This document shows, piece after piece, positions 1 through 7,302 of a stretch of DNA of 16,096 bases; the stretch's first letter is position 1; each line of letters begins with the position of its first letter. The stretch comes from Multiplicimicrobium sp043718225 (lineage in GTDB: Bacteria > Omnitrophota > Omnitrophia > Omnitrophales > Aquincolibacteriaceae). Under the pieces are notes generated by a model. It was not told where the DNA came from, searched no databases, and worked only from the letters and a program-made list of their open reading frames with translations. Location of the stretch: contig JAYSWD010000093.1 in the NCBI GenBank assembly GCA_043718225.1, positions 1 to 16,096 of the forward strand, read 5' to 3'. A program made the position numbers and the translations under genes.

Positions 1-172
1 GGCAGCGCTTGAGCCGTACGGCATCGGCGTCACAAACCGCAGCCAAAACTGTCTCTTTCAGAGAGTTATAGGCTTTGGCATGTGTCGACACATAAGTCCG
101 CTTCGGATCAAGATCAAACTCAAAGCCGATGCGGCCGCATCCGACAACTACCGCTTTAAGCTTTTTTTCCAT
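1..172 (-). CDS. Gfo/Idh/MocA-type NAD(P)-dependent oxidoreductase, N-terminal fragment
   Basis: This gene begins with ATG at 172 and runs off the left edge, so only about 57 N-terminal residues are visible. After a short basic start comes a beta strand and glycine-rich turn, AVVVGCGRIGFEFD, at residues 7-20. This is the Rossmann NAD(P)-binding signature of Gfo/Idh/MocA oxidoreductases. A second strand, TVLAAVCDAD, follows at about residues 43-52, ending in the acidic residues typical of that fold. The start lies inside the last codons of the upstream acetyltransferase gene (17-base overlap), so the two are probably translationally coupled. Such oxidoreductases are often found in nonulosonic-acid and flagellin-glycosylation operons, where they oxidise or reduce a sugar nucleotide or its side chain. 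The substrate cannot be read from this fragment. The family call is fairly secure; the role is inferred from context. Confidence 0.75.
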   Translation of the reverse strand, partial: MEKKLKAVVVGCGRIGFEFDLDPKRTYVSTHAKAYNSLKETVLAAVCDADAVRLKRC

Positions 173-707
173 AATATTCCCTGCGGAGCACACTCATCCG
201 GATGGCGTCGTAATATTTTCCATTACGGTAAATTTCCTGACGCAAAACACCTTCTTCTACAAAGCCAGATTTCTTGTAAGATGCCCCGCCCGCTTTATTA
301 TCCGCATTCACCCCAAGCCAAACTTTATTCAAGTTGAGTTTATTAAATCCGTAATCAAGCAATAACTTGGCTGTTTCTTGCCCGATACCTTTCCCCCAAA
401 ACATTTTCTCACCGATAATAATCCGGTATTCCGCTGTCCGCGCAATCCAGTTGACCGCATACAGACCGGCATTACCGATGTGCTTGTTCGTTTTCTTATC
501 GATGACGGCAAAAACAAAATCTTTTTCGCTCGAGTTTAAAACATCAAATTCTTTTTGCATCAGTTCGATTGAGCTCGGCTTTAACCCCATAAACATAAAA
601 TGAGTTACTTCCGAATCATTTGCCCACTGGAACATCGGTCCGGTTAAATCTTCGCGTTCAAGCCCGCGCAAATAAATTTTTTTTCCTGTGATAAAAGGAT
701 TCTTCAT
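156..707 (-). CDS. GNAT-family N-acetyltransferase, probable PseH-like amino-sugar acetyltransferase
   Basis: This 183-residue protein matches the RimJ/RimL-like GNAT fold. It opens with the KIYLRGLEREDL start common to this group (residues 10-21). It has an acetyl-CoA-binding loop, WGKGIGQETAK, at 104-114, and the C-terminal YKKSGFVEEGVLRQ segment at 144-157. The start codon at 707 overlaps the stop of the upstream cytidylyltransferase as ATGA and has a perfect AGGAGG site 6 bases upstream, which fixes the start. Because it follows PseC- and PseB-like genes, the likely reaction is N-acetylation of the 4-amino group of a UDP-4-amino-4,6-dideoxy-hexose made by those enzymes. That is the PseH step of pseudaminic acid synthesis, in the cytoplasm. 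GNAT sequences alone do not reveal the acceptor, so a related amino sugar is also possible. Confidence 0.8.
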   Translation of the reverse strand: MKNPFITGKKIYLRGLEREDLTGPMFQWANDSEVTHFMFMGLKPSSIELMQKEFDVLNSSEKDFVFAVIDKKTNKHIGNAGLYAVNWIARTAEYRIIIGEKMFWGKGIGQETAKLLLDYGFNKLNLNKVWLGVNADNKAGGASYKKSGFVEEGVLRQEIYRNGKYYDAIRMSVLRREYYGKKA

Positions 708-1480
708 GACTTGCCTCCTGAGGCCGGTGTTTGGCTTCGTTGTTCAAGCTTTTCTTTGAAATCGATATTACGTTTCAGGTTTTGATTTTCACTAAACCAT
801 TCCGTGCGAGCCCGGCAAACTTGAATCAAGTTTTGGAGCGACCAGTCGGGATAGTTTTGTTCTAATTCCGCGTACAGCTTCTCAATCAAAATTCGGTCCG
901 TCTCATAGTCAACGGTCAGACCGATCGTTGAAATATCTTCCGGGTGCGATACATTTAGGAGTTTCATTTCCGCATTCTTTTTAATAAACTCGATCGGAAA
1001 CTCACGAAAAAAAGGATCTGCCGAGCCTGCTTCGATTCGCTCTAAAGCAGAACGATTATAAATTTCGACATTAAGCCCAAAAGGAAACGTCGGAGGCTGA
1101 CTGTTTGTAGTCATATCTGCCCCGGTTTTTTCATGCTCAACCAGCATACGCTCAATGACTTCGTGGTGAACCAATGGACAATCTCCCCAAATACGCACCA
1201 CCCGATCCGCTCCAAACTGATGCGATGCCTGTAAAAAACGGTCGACGATGTCATTTTCTGAGCCTCGATAAAAAGGAAGGCTTCTTTTTTCGATGTCGCT
1301 TTGCAATACATCGTCCTTTGGATTAACCGTAATCACAAATGCAATTCCGTCCAAATTTTTACAACGGCGGACCTGTTCATAAACCCGCTCAAGCAAAGGC
1401 TTCCCGTGAATCAACGCAAAAGGTTTGTGCGGTAAGCGCGATGAATTCATCCGAGTTTGAATGAAAGCCCATGTTTTCAT
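704..1480 (-). CDS. spsF: SpsF-type cytidylyltransferase (probable CMP-nonulosonate or CMP-sugar activation)
   Basis: The protein is 258 residues from ATG 1480. That ATG overlaps the stop of the upstream dehydratase as ATGA, so I prefer it to the upstream non-canonical start in the same frame. The N-terminus reads AFIQTRMNSSRLPHKP (residues 5-20), the nucleotide-binding signature of the SpsF/NeuA-like cytidylyltransferase family. A second conserved segment, RIWGDCPLV, at 96-104 carries the metal-binding Asp. By position in a Pse-type operon it would fill the role of CMP-pseudaminate synthetase (PseF). It looks more like the SpsF branch (spore-coat polysaccharide type) than like classic PseF, and SpsF substrates are poorly defined. 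It could therefore use a related acidic sugar. It probably acts in the cytoplasm on the final sugar before transfer. Confidence 0.75.
   Translation of the reverse strand: MKTWAFIQTRMNSSRLPHKPFALIHGKPLLERVYEQVRRCKNLDGIAFVITVNPKDDVLQSDIEKRSLPFYRGSENDIVDRFLQASHQFGADRVVRIWGDCPLVHHEVIERMLVEHEKTGADMTTNSQPPTFPFGLNVEIYNRSALERIEAGSADPFFREFPIEFIKKNAEMKLLNVSHPEDISTIGLTVDYETDRILIEKLYAELEQNYPDWSLQNLIQVCRARTEWFSENQNLKRNIDFKEKLEQRSQTPASGGKS
714..719 (-). promoter_or_regulatory. Strong Shine-Dalgarno site (AGGAGG) for the acetyltransferase
   Basis: AGGAGG lies 6 bases before the ATG at 707, inside the end of the preceding cytidylyltransferase gene. It is the best ribosome-binding site in the window and supports both the chosen start and a bacterial host. 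Confidence 0.8.
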
Positions 1481-2457
1481 AAACCTGTAAGTTTCCTCAA
1501 TTGCGCGCCCGTAAGCCAATCTGAATTGCTATCGCTCGCGTATTCCGTGAATTCTTTAACGGGTGTACCTTTTTTATGGCGCGGTTTTTTTACAAACGCC
1601 AAATCCGGCTCCACGATAAATCGATCTTTGAATTCAAGGGCATAATATGATTCTTCCTTCGGCAGCAAAACCTCGTGCAATTTCTCTCCGGGCCGGATTC
1701 CGGTAATTTTATGCTTGCATCCCGGCGCAATCGCCTCGGCCAAGTCCAGCATCCCCATGCTAGGAATCTTAGGAATAAAAAGCTCCCCACCCTTCATAAT
1801 TTCCAGCGAACTCAAAACAAATTGAACCCCTTTATCAAGCGTAATCCAAAACCGTGTCATGCGCTTATCAGTTATCGTAACCGTGCCGGTTTTTCGCTGC
1901 TCTAAAAATACAGGAATAACACTGCCGCGCGAGCCCATCACGTTTCCATAGCGCACAACCGAGAAATGCGTGTCCACCTCACCCGAATAAGCATTGCCCG
2001 CGATAAAAAGCTTATCAGAGCACAGTTTGGTTGCACCGTAAAGATTTACCGGGTTAGCGGCTTTGTCAGTCGAAAGAGCAATAACTTTTTTAACACTATT
2101 ATCGATTGCCGCATTGATAATATTTTGCGCGCCCAATACGTTCGTTTTAACCGCCTCCATTGGATTGTATTCGCAGGCCGGAACTTGCTTGAGTGCCGCC
2201 GCATGAACGACATAATCAACGCCGTGAAAGGCGCGGTGAAGGCGCTCAGAATCACGAACATCTCCGATAAAAAAACGTATGCGCGGATCATGAACCTCTT
2301 TTTGCATTTCAAACTGCTTGAGCTCATCGCGGCTGAACACAATGACTTTTTTAGCGGCGGAGTTGGCTAAAACAGTTTTTACAAACATTTTTCCAAACGA
2401 ACCTGTTCCACCAGTAACTAAGATCGTTTTGTTTTTTAAAAAAACATGCTTCTTCAT
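1477..2457 (-). CDS. pseB: UDP-N-acetylglucosamine 4,6-dehydratase (inverting), PseB/FlaA1-like
   Basis: This is a 326-residue short-chain dehydrogenase/reductase of the usual PseB length. It has the NAD(P) motif TGGTGSFG at 15-22, the HAAALKQVP segment at 85-93, and the catalytic block STDKAANPVNLYGATK at 129-144. In that block Asp131, Lys132 and Tyr140/Lys144 sit almost exactly where the PseB catalytic residues are known. The family converts UDP-GlcNAc to UDP-2-acetamido-2,6-dideoxy-L-arabino-4-hexulose, the first step of pseudaminic acid synthesis, in the cytoplasm. The ATG at 2457 has a GGGAG ribosome-binding site 5 bases upstream (2463-2467) that overlaps the stop of the aminotransferase gene. 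Its product is the substrate of that aminotransferase. Other nonulosonate routes starting with a 4,6-dehydratase are possible, but the inverting PseB type is the best fit. Confidence 0.92.
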   Translation of the reverse strand: MKKHVFLKNKTILVTGGTGSFGKMFVKTVLANSAAKKVIVFSRDELKQFEMQKEVHDPRIRFFIGDVRDSERLHRAFHGVDYVVHAAALKQVPACEYNPMEAVKTNVLGAQNIINAAIDNSVKKVIALSTDKAANPVNLYGATKLCSDKLFIAGNAYSGEVDTHFSVVRYGNVMGSRGSVIPVFLEQRKTGTVTITDKRMTRFWITLDKGVQFVLSSLEIMKGGELFIPKIPSMGMLDLAEAIAPGCKHKITGIRPGEKLHEVLLPKEESYYALEFKDRFIVEPDLAFVKKPRHKKGTPVKEFTEYASDSNSDWLTGAQLRKLTGL

Positions 2458-2468
2458 ACTTTCTCCCT

Positions 2469-3635
2469 TTATCGATATTTCGAAATGATTCGATTTAAAA
2501 CTTTAACTACTTTGTCTTGCTGGGTTTTTTTCAGAAGCGGATAAACCGGCAAAGAAATCGTTGCTTCAAAATAATCATTCGCGCTTTTTAAATCCTGCAT
2601 TGAATATCCAAGATTTTGATAATAAGGCTGGCTCGGAATCGGAATATAATGCACTTGCACGCCAACTCCCGCGTCAAATAAATCATCAAATATTTGCCTT
2701 TTCTTTGACTTGAGACGGTTCGAAGTTAACCGAACAGGAAACAAATGATACGCATGTTGTTCATTCGCAGACTCACGAGCCACTTCGACACCCTCAATAT
2801 TGAGCAATAGCTTGGCATAACGCCCCGCGATCTGACGACGGGCACCAATAAATTTACCCAATTTTTTCAACTGACACATACCGAGCGCAGCTTGCATGTC
2901 GGTAAGACGGTAATTGAATCCGAGAGTTTGCATTTCGTAATGCCAACGTCCCGGATTAGAAAACAAACTTTCAGGATCACGCGTAACACCATGACTGCGG
3001 AGCATTGCGATTTTACCGGCAAGCCGGCTGTCATTCGTAACCACGGCACCGCCCTCACCCGTTGTAATGTGTTTCACAGGATGAAAACTAAAAATAGCCG
3101 CACTGCTATACCGGCAGTCGCCAATGGGTTTATTTTCATACTTTGCGCCGAGCGCATGCGCAGCATCCTCAATTAAAACCAGCTTGTATTTTTTTGCCAA
3201 TCTTGCAAAAGATTTCATGTCGCATGGACGTCCGGCTAAGTGCGTCAAAAAAATCGCGCGCGTTTTTTGAGTTATTTTTTTCTCGACTAAATCAGCTGTT
3301 AAATTTCCTGTAAAAGGATCGACATCGGCAAAAACCGGTTTCAGCCCGCAATAAAGCAAACAATTCGAAGTCGCCAAAAAAGAAATCGGCGTTGTCACAA
3401 CTTCACTTCCGGGTTTGAGATTAAGAGCGAGCGTAAGTAAATGAAGCGCAGCGGTTCCATTAGCGACCGCAATCGCAAACTTCGCGCTCGTAGCTTTGAC
3501 CAAAGCTTTTTCGAAAGCCGGAACTGCGGGACCTTGTGTTAAATAATCAGATTTGAGACAACGAACCACGGCCTGAATGTCTTGATTAGATAGCGTCTGT
3601 TTTCCGTAAGGTATGAACGACGGCTTAGCAGGCAT
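2469..3635 (-). CDS. pseC: PLP-dependent DegT/DnrJ/EryC1 aminotransferase, PseC-like
   Basis: From ATG 3635 this is a 388-residue aminotransferase of the DegT/DnrJ/EryC1 fold. It starts with SFIPYGKQTLSNQDIQAVV, close to the PseC N-terminus. The PLP contact motif is EDAAHA (residues 156-161). The Schiff-base lysine is in SFHPVKHITTGEGG (Lys188). A C-terminal HYIPIPSQPYYQNLGY segment is typical of PseC. The predicted reaction is transfer of an amino group from glutamate to C4 of the PseB product, giving UDP-4-amino-4,6-dideoxy-N-acetyl-altrosamine. The reading frame stays open upstream to a TTG at 3713 and another ATG at 3659, both inside the HTH gene. I chose 3635 because the family homology begins there and it lies 7 bases after the HTH stop. 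No good Shine-Dalgarno site is visible, so coupling to the HTH gene is likely. Confidence 0.88.
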   Translation of the reverse strand: MPAKPSFIPYGKQTLSNQDIQAVVRCLKSDYLTQGPAVPAFEKALVKATSAKFAIAVANGTAALHLLTLALNLKPGSEVVTTPISFLATSNCLLYCGLKPVFADVDPFTGNLTADLVEKKITQKTRAIFLTHLAGRPCDMKSFARLAKKYKLVLIEDAAHALGAKYENKPIGDCRYSSAAIFSFHPVKHITTGEGGAVVTNDSRLAGKIAMLRSHGVTRDPESLFSNPGRWHYEMQTLGFNYRLTDMQAALGMCQLKKLGKFIGARRQIAGRYAKLLLNIEGVEVARESANEQHAYHLFPVRLTSNRLKSKKRQIFDDLFDAGVGVQVHYIPIPSQPYYQNLGYSMQDLKSANDYFEATISLPVYPLLKKTQQDKVVKVLNRIISKYR

Positions 3636-3642
3636 GAAGACT

Positions 3643-3885
3643 TTAGGATGCCTTATCATCCGAGTGGAGCCAGTTGCGCCCCTTGTTATAAATCTTTCCA
3701 ACTTTGTCTTCAATTTCGGGTGAGAGCATACGGAGAATGTCCCGGCCTAGAATACGGTATTGCTTTCCTACCTTTGCTGTCTTGATAAGACCCGACTTGA
3801 TCATACGCGTCATTGTGCTGGGACTGATTTTGAGCAGAGCTTGGGTCTCTTTTGGGGTGTACACTTCAAACTCTTTAATTTCCAT
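3643..3885 (-). CDS. Small excisionase/MerR-type helix-turn-helix DNA-binding protein
   Basis: This 80-residue protein begins EVYTPKETQALLKISPSTM and continues TRMIKSGLIKTAKVGKQYRI. That is the layout of the HTH_17 excisionase family: a helix-turn-helix at about residues 10-32, followed by a short wing ending in the conserved KVGKQYRI strand. The last 25 residues are charged and match nothing I recognise. It is the first gene of the nonulosonate operon and starts 7 bases after a near-consensus -10 element. It has no visible ribosome-binding site, so the mRNA may be leaderless. An inverted repeat within its own promoter is a candidate binding site, suggesting autoregulation of the sugar operon. 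No integrase or phage gene is nearby, so it is unlikely to act as a true excisionase. Family call is firm; function is inferred. Confidence 0.8.
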   Translation of the reverse strand: MEIKEFEVYTPKETQALLKISPSTMTRMIKSGLIKTAKVGKQYRILGRDILRMLSPEIEDKVGKIYNKGRNWLHSDDKAS

Positions 3886-3892
3886 GTCATAG

Positions 3893-3920
3893 ATTGTATC
3901 TAATAGTCACTAGATGTCAA
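3893..3920 (-). promoter_or_regulatory. Sigma70-type promoter of the nonulosonate operon
   Basis: On the minus strand a perfect -35 box TTGACA (3915-3920) is followed by a 16-base spacer and a -10 box TACAAT (3893-3898), which matches the consensus at five of six positions. The predicted start of transcription falls at about 3885-3887, on or next to the ATG of the HTH gene. It lies in the 76-base gap after the GT39 gene, the natural break between two operons. Confidence 0.75.
3898..3915. promoter_or_regulatory. Inverted repeat in the promoter spacer, candidate operator
   Basis: The arms ATCTA (3898-3902) and TAGAT (3911-3915) form a perfect 5-base inverted repeat separated by 8 bases. The repeat lies between the -35 and -10 boxes and touches the edge of both. 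The minus strand also carries the near-direct repeat ATCTAGTGAC and ATCTATGAC across the promoter and start region. Either could be the site of the adjacent HTH protein. The arms are short, so this is a suggestion only. Confidence 0.35.
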
Positions 3921-3961
3921 ACAATAACACCAGGAGGTGGGGTATCATTGAACGTTGATTG

Positions 3962-5500
3962 CTACTGCCTACCAAGGGAAAATAGAAAAAATGGATCGGA
4001 TGGCTTTGATATTTGCTGATAGTAATTTTCCAAATATTCCAGCAAGCCCGATTTGATCAACAGCTCTTTATCAGGTGAAACAAAATAATGAGCTCCCTTC
4101 TGACGTAAACATTCAAACCAAGCAATCGGATCTTTCATAGCGCTCTCTAAAACTTGGATGTCATTTAAATTAACTTGGGTAAAACGAGGATTTTTTAAAT
4201 AGGGCGCGACCGCCTTTCCAACACTTCCAAATTCAATGGTTAATGCTGGCCGATCTGCATAATAAACGAGCGGAGCGGGCTCAGCAGCGGCAACAATCAG
4301 CATCTCGTCTGATCGGGAAATATTTTTCACAGCAGATGCCGCTGCAAGAATGCGGGATTGATTGGCATCCTGTTTGAAAACTGGATGGTAAAAATAGCGA
4401 CTGGATATTGCGAGGTACAAGAAAATAAATGAAAAATAAAGAATTTTTTTATTGAACTGTGGAAAGGCTTCGAACACATGCGCAACTCCGCAAGCAGAAA
4501 GCCAACAAATAAATGGAAAGATTGCGTAAAGATAAAAATCATGCGCCATTATTTTCTGCGGACATAAAATAATAATGAGCGATCCAACGGCGATCCCAAC
4601 TAGCAAGAATAGTCCTTTTGTCGACTTTTGAAAAAGAATGCCTAGAAAGAAAAACGGCAAAAGAAGTGGCGTAAGCATGTTGCCGGAGAAAATATCAAAC
4701 AACCTTCTGTAATAATCGGGATCGAGTAAATACTGATGGTCGCCCCAGGTTCGCATCCCCGCTTGGAGAAAGGCATTCGTCAAAAGATAATCGATTCGCA
4801 GTCCCATCCAGTAAGTATAAAAATACCATATCGCAGGCATTACAAGAGCGATGAAAGAAAATCCGATGAATCGAACAAAGCGATTCTCTTTTTGTTGAAA
4901 AAGAATCCAATACGACGAAACAGGTAAAAGCAGAACCCAGTGAATTCGACTGGTAATCGCTAATGAGAAACAAAAAGCAGATAAGATAGTTCCTCGCCCA
5001 CTCTCTCTTTTAATTAAAAGATATAAACTCATTAATAAAAATAACTGCGCCATGGGCTCTGAGAAAAAACCTTGTCCATAAATCAAGGTGTAAGGTGAAA
5101 ATGCGTAAATTACCATCGATATCCAGGCATGTATTTCGCCCCAGATTTTCCTAGCAATTAACCCTATTAAAAGAATGGAAAGCAAGTTGCAAACAACAGC
5201 CTGAAATCGCCCCCAAAACTCAAAGGTTCCGCCCGCAATCTTAATTACTGCGGCAACAAGAAGAGACGGAAATGGATATTGATTAAGATGAAGAGCTTTT
5301 TTCCCATTAACAACCAGCTCTGTTTTGGGCTTTAACAGCTCAGTAAAGTTTTCATGAAGCATATTTCGCGACATGGATGCCATCACCATTTGATAACTGG
5401 AAAAGTGCCCCTCAATGGGTCGGTTAATTTTTATCGTTTGGATAAACAGGACTGGAGTGATTAACAGCGCAAATAAAAAGATACGGCGAATGAGCGGCAT
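3962..5500 (-). CDS. GT39/ArnT-like polytopic membrane glycosyltransferase
   Basis: The product is 512 residues with about ten hydrophobic segments through residue 370 and a soluble C-terminal part of roughly 130 residues. The first membrane helix (residues 5-22) is followed by a periplasmic loop containing INRPIEGHFSSYQ (25-37), in the place of the acidic catalytic loop of the GT-C/PMT_2 family. Later features such as SPYTLIYGQGFFSEPMAQ and ITSRIHWVLLLP are typical of PMT_2 proteins. Such enzymes use a polyprenyl-phosphate-linked sugar and glycosylate a lipid, glycan or protein acceptor outside the cytoplasmic membrane. The polyprenol-phosphate-mannose-synthase-like gene at 8369-9118 would supply a suitable donor. 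The start ATG is 3 bases after the methyltransferase stop. Acceptor and sugar are unknown. Confidence 0.75.
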   Translation of the reverse strand: MPLIRRIFLFALLITPVLFIQTIKINRPIEGHFSSYQMVMASMSRNMLHENFTELLKPKTELVVNGKKALHLNQYPFPSLLVAAVIKIAGGTFEFWGRFQAVVCNLLSILLIGLIARKIWGEIHAWISMVIYAFSPYTLIYGQGFFSEPMAQLFLLMSLYLLIKRESGRGTILSAFCFSLAITSRIHWVLLLPVSSYWILFQQKENRFVRFIGFSFIALVMPAIWYFYTYWMGLRIDYLLTNAFLQAGMRTWGDHQYLLDPDYYRRLFDIFSGNMLTPLLLPFFFLGILFQKSTKGLFLLVGIAVGSLIIILCPQKIMAHDFYLYAIFPFICWLSACGVAHVFEAFPQFNKKILYFSFIFLYLAISSRYFYHPVFKQDANQSRILAAASAVKNISRSDEMLIVAAAEPAPLVYYADRPALTIEFGSVGKAVAPYLKNPRFTQVNLNDIQVLESAMKDPIAWFECLRQKGAHYFVSPDKELLIKSGLLEYLENYYQQISKPSDPFFLFSLGRQ

Positions 5501-5503
5501 CGA

Positions 5504-6460
5504 TTACAGCGGAGCGCGGGCTGTTAACCGCTGATTTGATGTCGGGAAACCAAACGTCTTCCGAATCAGATCGACAATGACAAAAAAACCAAGAAGGATA
5601 GGGTTTCGAAAATTAAAAAAATCAATCAAGGCCTTGGGTTGATTTTCACCAAGAAGCCGATTATGAATAGAGATAATCCATGATGCAGGACTCAAGAGAG
5701 CTGTATTTTGAATTTTTTCAAAACCACATTCAAGAACAACTTTGTTTAAAATATCCGCAGTAAATAAATGCCAATGCCTTGGAAAATGATAATGTGACCA
5801 ATATTTCTTTGTAAACAATTGATAATCAAGCCCGCGAGGATTGGGCGTCTCTAAAATGATAAATCCCCCGGAATTTAAAACCGACCGCATACTTCGAATC
5901 ACTTCTCGCGGGTTATCAACATGCTCAATCAGTTGAAACATAATAATTACATCAAATTTCTCGTGGCTAGGAAGATCTTCAATTCGTCCTTGCAGGCAAC
6001 GAAAACCGCGTTGTCTGCAAAGCTGAATGGCTTTCTCGTCAAAATCAAGCCCGACCAATTCCCATTGAGGATCGCCATATTCTTTAAGAAGAGCAAGAAA
6101 CCTTCCCTCGCCACAGCCCACGTCGAGTATTTTCTTAGAGCCTTCGCCAACCAAATTTTGAAAATCTTTAACCTTCCGCGATTCCCAGATTTTTCGAAAA
6201 TAAGCGACTAGGGAGTTACCCGATTGGTTTTCCGAAAAGGCATAGTAGCTGGCGGAAGGATAAATGATTCCGAGCTGATCGATAGACGGTCTAGGATTGA
6301 GATAGAGGTGTCCGCAGCTTTTACATGCGCAAAAAGTAAATAGATTTGAGGCTGTGGCATATTCGTAATCATATCCTTGCGCATGAACCAATGTGTCCCG
6401 ACCACCACAAACAGCGCATGGCACGGATACCAATGAAAGCTCAGGCGATGAATTAAACAA
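5504..6460 (-). CDS. Class I SAM-dependent methyltransferase with N-terminal Cys4 zinc knuckle
   Basis: The protein is up to 318 residues. Two CxxC pairs (Cys15/Cys18 and Cys46/Cys49) form an N-terminal zinc-knuckle-like module. A Rossmann methyltransferase follows, with SAM motif I LDVGCGEGRF at 112-121, an acidic post-I residue in VGLDFDEKA (136-144), and motif FQLIEHVDNP at 175-184. This layout is common among methyltransferases of polysaccharide and secondary-metabolite clusters. A hydrophobic stretch near residues 268-287 may anchor it to the membrane. The reading frame begins at a TTG (6460) that overlaps the desaturase stop, and no ATG precedes the first Cys pair. The start is therefore uncertain, with GTG at residue 13 as an alternative. 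Sugar O- or N-methylation is likely, but methylation of the phosphonate or its ester cannot be excluded. Confidence 0.8.
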   Translation of the reverse strand: MFNSSPELSLVSVPCAVCGGRDTLVHAQGYDYEYATASNLFTFCACKSCGHLYLNPRPSIDQLGIIYPSASYYAFSENQSGNSLVAYFRKIWESRKVKDFQNLVGEGSKKILDVGCGEGRFLALLKEYGDPQWELVGLDFDEKAIQLCRQRGFRCLQGRIEDLPSHEKFDVIIMFQLIEHVDNPREVIRSMRSVLNSGGFIILETPNPRGLDYQLFTKKYWSHYHFPRHWHLFTADILNKVVLECGFEKIQNTALLSPASWIISIHNRLLGENQPKALIDFFNFRNPILLGFFVIVDLIRKTFGFPTSNQRLTARAPL

Positions 6461-7283
6461 TGGCGGCTGCTTTTTTAAAATTAATTAAGCCGAGATGTTT
6501 TTCAATCGGAACGTCATTTTTTATAAGCTCCGCCTCAGAGTCTTTAAAAATCAGATAATAGCGGTGCCAGGGTTGCTGGGGCCATAAATGATGTATGGCA
6601 TGGTAATTATGACAAAGAACCAATGGCTTTAACCAGGCAATGTCCACAACGCGCGTCCCTAAATATCGATGTGGCGGTAAACCTGCGTGAGGAAGGTAAT
6701 TGACATACCAATCCATAATGACCTTTGCAAAAACAACCGGTATTGCCCACAAAATCAAAGCGTCAATAAAGCGCCCCTGTGACCAAGCAAAAAAATAGAT
6801 TCCCACAACGCATGCAGTCATGCATAGGTCAATGACACGCTCGGCAGGCTTCCGCGGATCCCCACTATTTTGAAATAAATTTCTGAGATAAGGAATGGCT
6901 TTGAAATATCGTATCGGAAGTTGCCAAAAAGGTCCGTCCGCATAGATCAAGTTCGGATCTTCCTTTTGATTCAACTTAGCGTGATGAATTAAATGAATAT
7001 GGCGTTGGATAAAATAGGGTGTCATGTAAGGGAAAATTCCCAAGACACCCACCCAGCTATTTCCCAAGCTCGTTTTCAACGTATTTCCATGTGCGGCCTC
7101 ATGCCAAATCGTAAAGGCCAAATGGATAGCGATAATCGAAATTAAAATATGAACTACAGCCGGCAATCGGTGAAATTCATAAAGAAAGACATTACTGATT
7201 AAAACAAAATACATTCCTGCAAGGAGGAATAATGTATTCCAATCAGGTTTTTTGGGGTGAGAAATCATCTTGGATTGTCTCAT
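6453..7283 (-). CDS. Membrane fatty-acid desaturase/hydroxylase-family di-iron protein
   Basis: This 276-residue polytopic membrane protein carries the three histidine boxes of the desaturase superfamily: HEAAH at 61-65, HIHLIHH at 95-101 (HxxHH form), and HNYHAIHH at 225-232. Extra polar residues in NYLPHAG (195-201) lie near the metal site. Its short length and the HNYHAIHHLWP third box resemble the carotenoid or sphingolipid hydroxylase-like branch more than long-chain acyl desaturases. The reaction would be O2-dependent desaturation or hydroxylation of a membrane-embedded substrate. The start could be ATG 7283 or ATG 7268; neither has a good ribosome-binding site. It sits between glycan genes in a locus that also makes a phosphonate, so modification of a lipid that carries the phosphonate or glycan is plausible but unproven. 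Confidence 0.82.
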   Translation of the reverse strand: MRQSKMISHPKKPDWNTLFLLAGMYFVLISNVFLYEFHRLPAVVHILISIIAIHLAFTIWHEAAHGNTLKTSLGNSWVGVLGIFPYMTPYFIQRHIHLIHHAKLNQKEDPNLIYADGPFWQLPIRYFKAIPYLRNLFQNSGDPRKPAERVIDLCMTACVVGIYFFAWSQGRFIDALILWAIPVVFAKVIMDWYVNYLPHAGLPPHRYLGTRVVDIAWLKPLVLCHNYHAIHHLWPQQPWHRYYLIFKDSEAELIKNDVPIEKHLGLINFKKAAAIV

Positions 7284-7302
7284 GCGAACTTTCGAGCGTC
7301 AA
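7274..7302 (-). promoter_or_regulatory. Possible internal promoter before the desaturase gene
   Basis: On the minus strand TTGACG (7297-7302, five of six matches) and GACAAT (7274-7279, four of six) are 17 bases apart. They lie in the only 82-base gap within region B. Transcription would start near 7267, at the second candidate ATG (7268) of the desaturase. The -10 box is weak, so this is tentative. The rest of the gap (7303-7365) shows no hairpin terminator. Confidence 0.3.

Noticed and set aside
3636..3713. Upstream starts (TTG 3713, ATG 3659) for the PseC-like aminotransferase
   Set aside because: They lie inside the HTH gene, add sequence without family similarity and have no ribosome-binding site.
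3926..3942. Small hairpin CACC-AGGA-GGTG after the GT39 gene as a terminator
   Set aside because: The stem is only 4 base pairs and no T-run follows on the minus strand, so it does not qualify as an intrinsic terminator.
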